A stretch of DNA of 35,361 nt from an uncultured Verrucomicrobiales bacterium. GTDB lineage: Bacteria > Verrucomicrobiota > Verrucomicrobiia > Verrucomicrobiales > Akkermansiaceae. A model generated the notes under the pieces. That model saw nothing but the letters and a program-made list of their open reading frames with translations, ran no database searches and was not told the DNA's origin. The stretch covers positions 1 to 35,361 of the forward strand of contig CALDZJ010000025.1 in assembly GCA_937944055.1 (NCBI GenBank). Direction: 5' to 3'. Position 1 is the first letter of the stretch; each line of letters starts with the position of its first letter. This document shows positions 32,909-35,361 of the stretch, piece after piece. Both the position numbers and the translations under genes were made by a program.

Positions 32909-33214
32909 GTGATTCACCAAATCTCCGCCGCAGACTTCTCATCCCACCTCTTTTGGGATGTCAATGTCTCTTCGGTGGACCTTGAGAAAAACCGCGCTTG
33001 GATGGTCCGGCGCGTCTTGGAAAAAGGCCTCCTCGTAGACTGGCTTCTTTTAAAGGAGTGCTACTCCAAAGACGAACTGAGAGAGGCCGTCACCTCCCTT
33101 CGCTCACTCGAAAAAAAGGCCACCACCTTCGCCTGCGCCGTCCTCGACTTGGACCGAACCAAACTGAGATGCTACACTACCAAACAGTCCCAAGCCACAC
33201 CCTGGAACTACTAA
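32909..33214 (+). CDS. AbiE-type antitoxin-like protein (upstream partner)
   Basis: About 101 residues: SHLFWDVNVSSVDLEKNRAWMVRRVLEKGLLVDWLLLKECY and, at the end, DRTKLRCYTTKQSQATPWNY. Small proteins with FWD-x-D and RCYTTKQS motifs typically precede AbiEii-type nucleotidyltransferase toxins and overlap them, as here by 46 bp. I chose the GTG at 32909; an earlier start at 32843 would overlap the GH75-like gene. It should act as the antitoxin of the pair, but no helix-turn-helix is obvious. Translation of both genes is probably coupled. Confidence 0.68.
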   Translation: MIHQISAADFSSHLFWDVNVSSVDLEKNRAWMVRRVLEKGLLVDWLLLKECYSKDELREAVTSLRSLEKKATTFACAVLDLDRTKLRCYTTKQSQATPWNY

Positions 33215-33777
33215 AGCTCGCTTCGCCCCGACTCAGCGAACTCGGTTTCTATCTGGCTGGCGGCACCGCCTTAGCTCTGCGACTAGGACACCGAATCTCC
33301 GTAGATCTGGATTTTTTCAAGAACGGCCAATTCTCCCCTCCTGAATTGATCGATGAATTGGAAACCCTCACTGGCAGTTCGTCAAAAATCATTCAGCAAT
33401 CCAAAGGCTCAATCGCCGTGACACATCAGGACAGTAAGTTGGAGTTCCTCAGATACGACACTCCCCTTCTCGAACCTCTCGATCAAATCGATGGCATCTC
33501 ACTCGCTTCCCTTCCCGACAACGTCGCCATGAAGCTATCGGCCTTGGTCGGCCGAGGATCCAAAAAGGATTTTGTAGATGTCGCCGCCCTACTCGAAACA
33601 ATCGATCTCTCCCAGATGCTCGACTGGTATCAAAGGAAGTATCTGGACTCAGACCCCTTCCTCGTCATGAAAAGCTTCACCTGGTTCGACGATGCCGAAG
33701 CTGAACCTGATCCAGTTTTCTTAAAGTCACAGAATTGGAAACAGGTGAAAGAACTCATTCTCAAAGCCGCCAAATAG
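33169..33777 (+). CDS. AbiEii/AbiGii-family nucleotidyltransferase toxin
   Basis: 202 residues from ATG 33169 (MLHYQTVPSHTLELLKL). The nucleotidyltransferase motif is GGTALALRLGHRISVDLDFF with the GG and the DxD pair (VDLDFF). Later LPDNVAMKLSALVGRGSKKDFVDVAALLE is the conserved helical region of AbiEii proteins. These toxins add nucleotides to tRNA or other targets, causing growth arrest or phage abortive infection, and are controlled by an upstream antitoxin (type IV-like). The gene overlaps its presumed antitoxin gene by 46 bp. It lies in a stretch of lower C-over-G bias on the plus strand than the preceding operons, consistent with transfer. Confidence 0.88.
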   Translation: MLHYQTVPSHTLELLKLASPRLSELGFYLAGGTALALRLGHRISVDLDFFKNGQFSPPELIDELETLTGSSSKIIQQSKGSIAVTHQDSKLEFLRYDTPLLEPLDQIDGISLASLPDNVAMKLSALVGRGSKKDFVDVAALLETIDLSQMLDWYQRKYLDSDPFLVMKSFTWFDDAEAEPDPVFLKSQNWKQVKELILKAAK

Positions 33778-33823
33778 AAGGCTGCCGTGTGTGCTCCGAA
33801 AGCAGGAGCCTTCGGCTGCGGCA

Positions 33824-33856
33824 TAAAAAAAGCGCCTCCGGTTCCCCAGAGGCGCT
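33824..33856 (-). terminator. Intrinsic terminator reading on the minus strand
   Basis: AGCGCCTC and GAGGCGCT form a perfect 8-bp stem around a 10-nt loop. On the minus strand it is followed by seven Ts. No intact minus-strand gene ends just before it, so it may be a relic of a displaced gene. Confidence 0.7.
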
Positions 33857-33978
33857 GGGTGATTTTTCGAGTCAGAGCGACTTAGCCGAAGGTCACGACT
33901 TCTTCCTCGGAAGGAGAACGCCGCCGCAAGGAGGAAGGGCCCGCGAGTCAATTCCTCCTCTCGAACGCAGAGTCCCCT

Positions 33979-34263
33979 TTGGCAATCACACCAACCAACG
34001 CCGGAGAAATCGCCTGCGGAAATAGCATGAGGGATCGGATCTCTTGGGAGAAGTATCTTGGCTTTTTTACCTGCCTTGAGATCACCCGCGAGGTGAGTTG
34101 GCATTATGGTGAGATTTTCCGCCATCTCAAAGAAAGCGGCAAAATGATTGGTCAAAATGATCTTTGGATCGCCGCCACTGCCTTGGCTCACGATCGCGCT
34201 ATCGTAACTCGAAACACTTCGGAGTTCACCCGCGTTCCGGGTCTAGAAGTACGAGAGTTTTGA
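33979..34263 (+). pseudogene. Truncated PIN-domain (VapC-like) toxin gene
   Basis: The frame reads LAITPTNAGEIACG, then FTCLEITREVSWHYGEIFRHLK, QNDLWIAATALAHDRAIVTRN and TSEFTRVPGLEVREF, the middle and C-terminal part of a VapC PIN domain with its Glu (AGEI) and Asp (QNDLWIAA). The first third, which should hold the LDTN metal-binding Asp, is missing. The frame is open back to 33886 but gives only low-complexity basic sequence. No ATG and no VapB antitoxin gene precede it. It is a decayed toxin remnant, ending 2 bp before the converging nucleotidyltransferase gene. An 8-bp inverted repeat (AGGAGGAA/TTCCTCCT, 33929-33959) lies just upstream. Confidence 0.72.
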
Positions 34264-34265
34264 GT

Positions 34266-34955
34266 CTAATCGGTTCTGCGCTCCTCTAATAACTCCTTCG
34301 CGAAAGGATCTCCATCGGCAGCAAGCTGCTTGATCTCACGCCAGATGACATCACGGACTTCTGGGAGAGGATTATCAAGGCCGCGCTCAAGAACCGCGTA
34401 ATCATAAAACTCATCCATCAAGACCAAGGCCTCGTCTTGATTTAAAGCAGATGCTAAGGCCTCGCCTTGGGTCCTACGAGCAAGCGACATCAAGTAGACG
34501 TGATCGGTTTGGTCATGATCGCGGTTGGTGTCTTCTTTCGTGCGAACCAAGTCGAGAGGATGAGGGAGTCCAATGCGGTCAGGAAGACTACGAGACCTCT
34601 TCCAAATTTCATCAAATTCCTCAATTTCTACGCCGTTGGGTTTGCGGAAAAGATCGAGCGGAACACCCAATCCTTCTACCCGAACCATTCCCACCTGCTC
34701 CAAATTTTCGACCAGGTCAGCTCCCCAAAGATCCTCCCAACCGGGCAGAGTTACGATTCTTGCCCCGTCAAATTGACCCAATACCGAATTTAGGATTTTC
34801 AACCAACTCTCTGCTGAATCCATTGGCTCCATCCAAAGATCGGCATCTTTTGTTCCACGATCCATTCCATGGCCGATCACAGCCAGCCCCCCGAGTAAAA
34901 TCACGCGAGTTTCCTGCGTAAGTCTCGCCACGAAATCTACCAATTCTCTCTGCAT
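34266..34955 (-). CDS. Nucleotidyltransferase-superfamily protein of a second toxin-antitoxin-like pair
   Basis: 229 residues. LLGGLAVIGHGMDRGTKDADLWMEP (about 20-44) holds the GG-x9-DxD pattern of the minimal/AbiEii nucleotidyltransferase superfamily. VPLDLFRKPNGVEIEEFDEIW and LVRTKEDTNRDHDQTDHVYLM follow. The C-terminal 60 residues are helical and acidic. It could be a toxin or a nucleotidyltransferase regulator; the target is unknown. It overlaps the small upstream gene by 19 bp, as in many toxin-antitoxin operons. Confidence 0.65.
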   Translation of the reverse strand: MQRELVDFVARLTQETRVILLGGLAVIGHGMDRGTKDADLWMEPMDSAESWLKILNSVLGQFDGARIVTLPGWEDLWGADLVENLEQVGMVRVEGLGVPLDLFRKPNGVEIEEFDEIWKRSRSLPDRIGLPHPLDLVRTKEDTNRDHDQTDHVYLMSLARRTQGEALASALNQDEALVLMDEFYDYAVLERGLDNPLPEVRDVIWREIKQLAADGDPFAKELLEERRTD

Positions 34956-35164
34956 CGCTTGGTAAGGGCATTCACCTGCTCAGAAACCCATAAAAAGTCC
35001 TGAAGAGTTTGAGGCTTTTCCATCCAGCGCTCACTATTATCAATGATGTTGGACTTGGGAATCGGACGACCTAGCTTTGCCTCTCTCTTCTTCCGGAGTC
35101 GACGCATCGTGAGAACGTCCGCGTATTCACGCATGACAAACTCTCGTGGCGTCCGGTACTTCAT
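34937..35164 (-). CDS. Small basic protein, candidate antitoxin
   Basis: 75 residues, strongly basic in the first half (MREYADVLTMRRLRKKREAKLG), then RPIPKSNIIDNSERWMEKP and a short helix (DFLWVSEQVNALTKR). I recognise no family. Its position as the overlapping first gene before a nucleotidyltransferase suggests an antitoxin or accessory role. The start is ATG at 35164; upstream lies the end of a transposase gene. Confidence 0.5.
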   Translation of the reverse strand: MKYRTPREFVMREYADVLTMRRLRKKREAKLGRPIPKSNIIDNSERWMEKPQTLQDFLWVSEQVNALTKRCRENW

Positions 35165-35230
35165 GAGAAGACCTTAGCAGTTGGGCTCCTCAGGCGCAAG
35201 GTTCCGAAAGCGGGTGCAATCTCAGGGCGA

Positions 35231-35361
35231 TCAAGCTAGGGAGAGGACAGATTCGCGGTAGTCGTAGTTCAGGAGAGCTTGGCGACGTTTCCTTGGGAGT
35301 GATTTGATCGTCGATCCGTCTTGATTCAGTAAGTTCAGCACGATTCGTCTCACCGTTCCCA
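35231..35361 (-). mobile_element. C-terminal end of an ISAs1-like transposase (partial)
   Basis: The last 42 codons read into the window from the right edge: TVRRIVLNLLNQD, then SLPRKRRQALLNYDYRESVL and a TGA stop. This resembles the C terminus of ISAs1-family (DDE) transposases, which end with a RRIALNLL segment, a K/R-rich stretch and a D-x-Y-x-x-x-L motif. The catalytic residues lie outside the window. The insertion sequence end was not located; it should lie between 35165 and 35230. Confidence 0.65.

Noticed and set aside
33727-34191. 154-residue minus-strand ORF across the AbiE end and VapC remnant
   Set aside because: No domain, and it crosses a terminator and the antisense of two better-supported genes. 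A short tail SEEEVVTFG-stop in another minus-strand frame (ending at 33883) could be the last part of a lost gene, but a stop lies 21 codons upstream, so I do not call it.
1-35361. tRNA, rRNA, riboswitch or selenocysteine tRNA genes
   Set aside because: I looked for cloverleaf-like and conserved ribosomal segments in the intergenic regions and saw none. The Sec tRNA needed for the proposed selenoproteins must lie elsewhere.

Overview
The window looks like a chromosomal segment of a Verrucomicrobia-type (PVC group) Gram-negative bacterium. The signs are a long-form IspG of the chlamydial/plant type, TamB and TamA outer-membrane assembly proteins, exported proteins with DxDxDG 'EY..GTNP' linkers and C-terminal beta-sandwich tails, small DUF937 and Jag/KhpB proteins, and weak Shine-Dalgarno sites. 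No rRNA, tRNA or CRISPR array was seen. No gene-free stretch exceeds about 200 bases.

Layout. 1-3 kb: partial ispG, an exported TraB/GumN-like protein, and an ECF sigma/anti-sigma pair with overlapping genes. 3-9 kb: tamB-tamA operon; TamB carries a 345-bp internal tandem repeat. 9-15.5 kb: an exported HExxH metallopeptidase, pgk, and a two-gene sugar-nucleotide cluster made of a GalU-like protein with altered active-site motifs and a GHMP-kinase/UDP-sugar pyrophosphorylase fusion. 15.6-19.8 kb: a di-haem cytochrome c peroxidase, an RlpA-like lipoprotein, HflX, a hotdog thioesterase and KhpB/Jag. 22.5-26.1 kb: a Lon-like serine protease preceded by a related protein that lacks the catalytic serine. 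26.2-28.8 kb: DUF937-hflK-hflC. 28.9-32.9 kb: a tandem LOG protein, a yeast-like cytosine deaminase, a methyltransferase, an orphan ExbD and a GH75-like exported protein. 32.9-35.4 kb: an accessory end with an AbiE-type toxin-antitoxin pair, a decayed PIN (VapC) gene, a second nucleotidyltransferase/small-protein pair and the end of an ISAs1-like transposase.

The main discovery is at 19.9-22.4 kb (minus strand). Three genes appear to form an operon: a small lipoprotein of DUF4266 type, an outer-membrane beta-barrel of DUF3570 type, and an exported thioredoxin-like protein. Conventional ORF calling breaks the first and last genes at UGA codons. The thioredoxin-like gene has two in-frame UGAs exactly where the CxxC motif should be (W-UGA-P-R-UGA, a UxxU motif). 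The same frame stays open on both sides, and a GGU-loop hairpin lies 18 and 27 nt downstream of the two UGAs. The small lipoprotein has a UGA in its C-terminal glycine-rich motif (GGG-UGA-SSCSN-stop), where DUF4266 proteins as I remember them have Cys; a second hairpin with GU in its loop begins 17 nt after the UGA. Each UGA-to-loop distance falls in the range expected of bacterial SECIS elements. I infer an exported, selenocysteine-based redox system with three Sec positions in two proteins that flank a barrel. The Sec machinery genes (selA, selB, selC, selD) are not in this window, so that part is untested.
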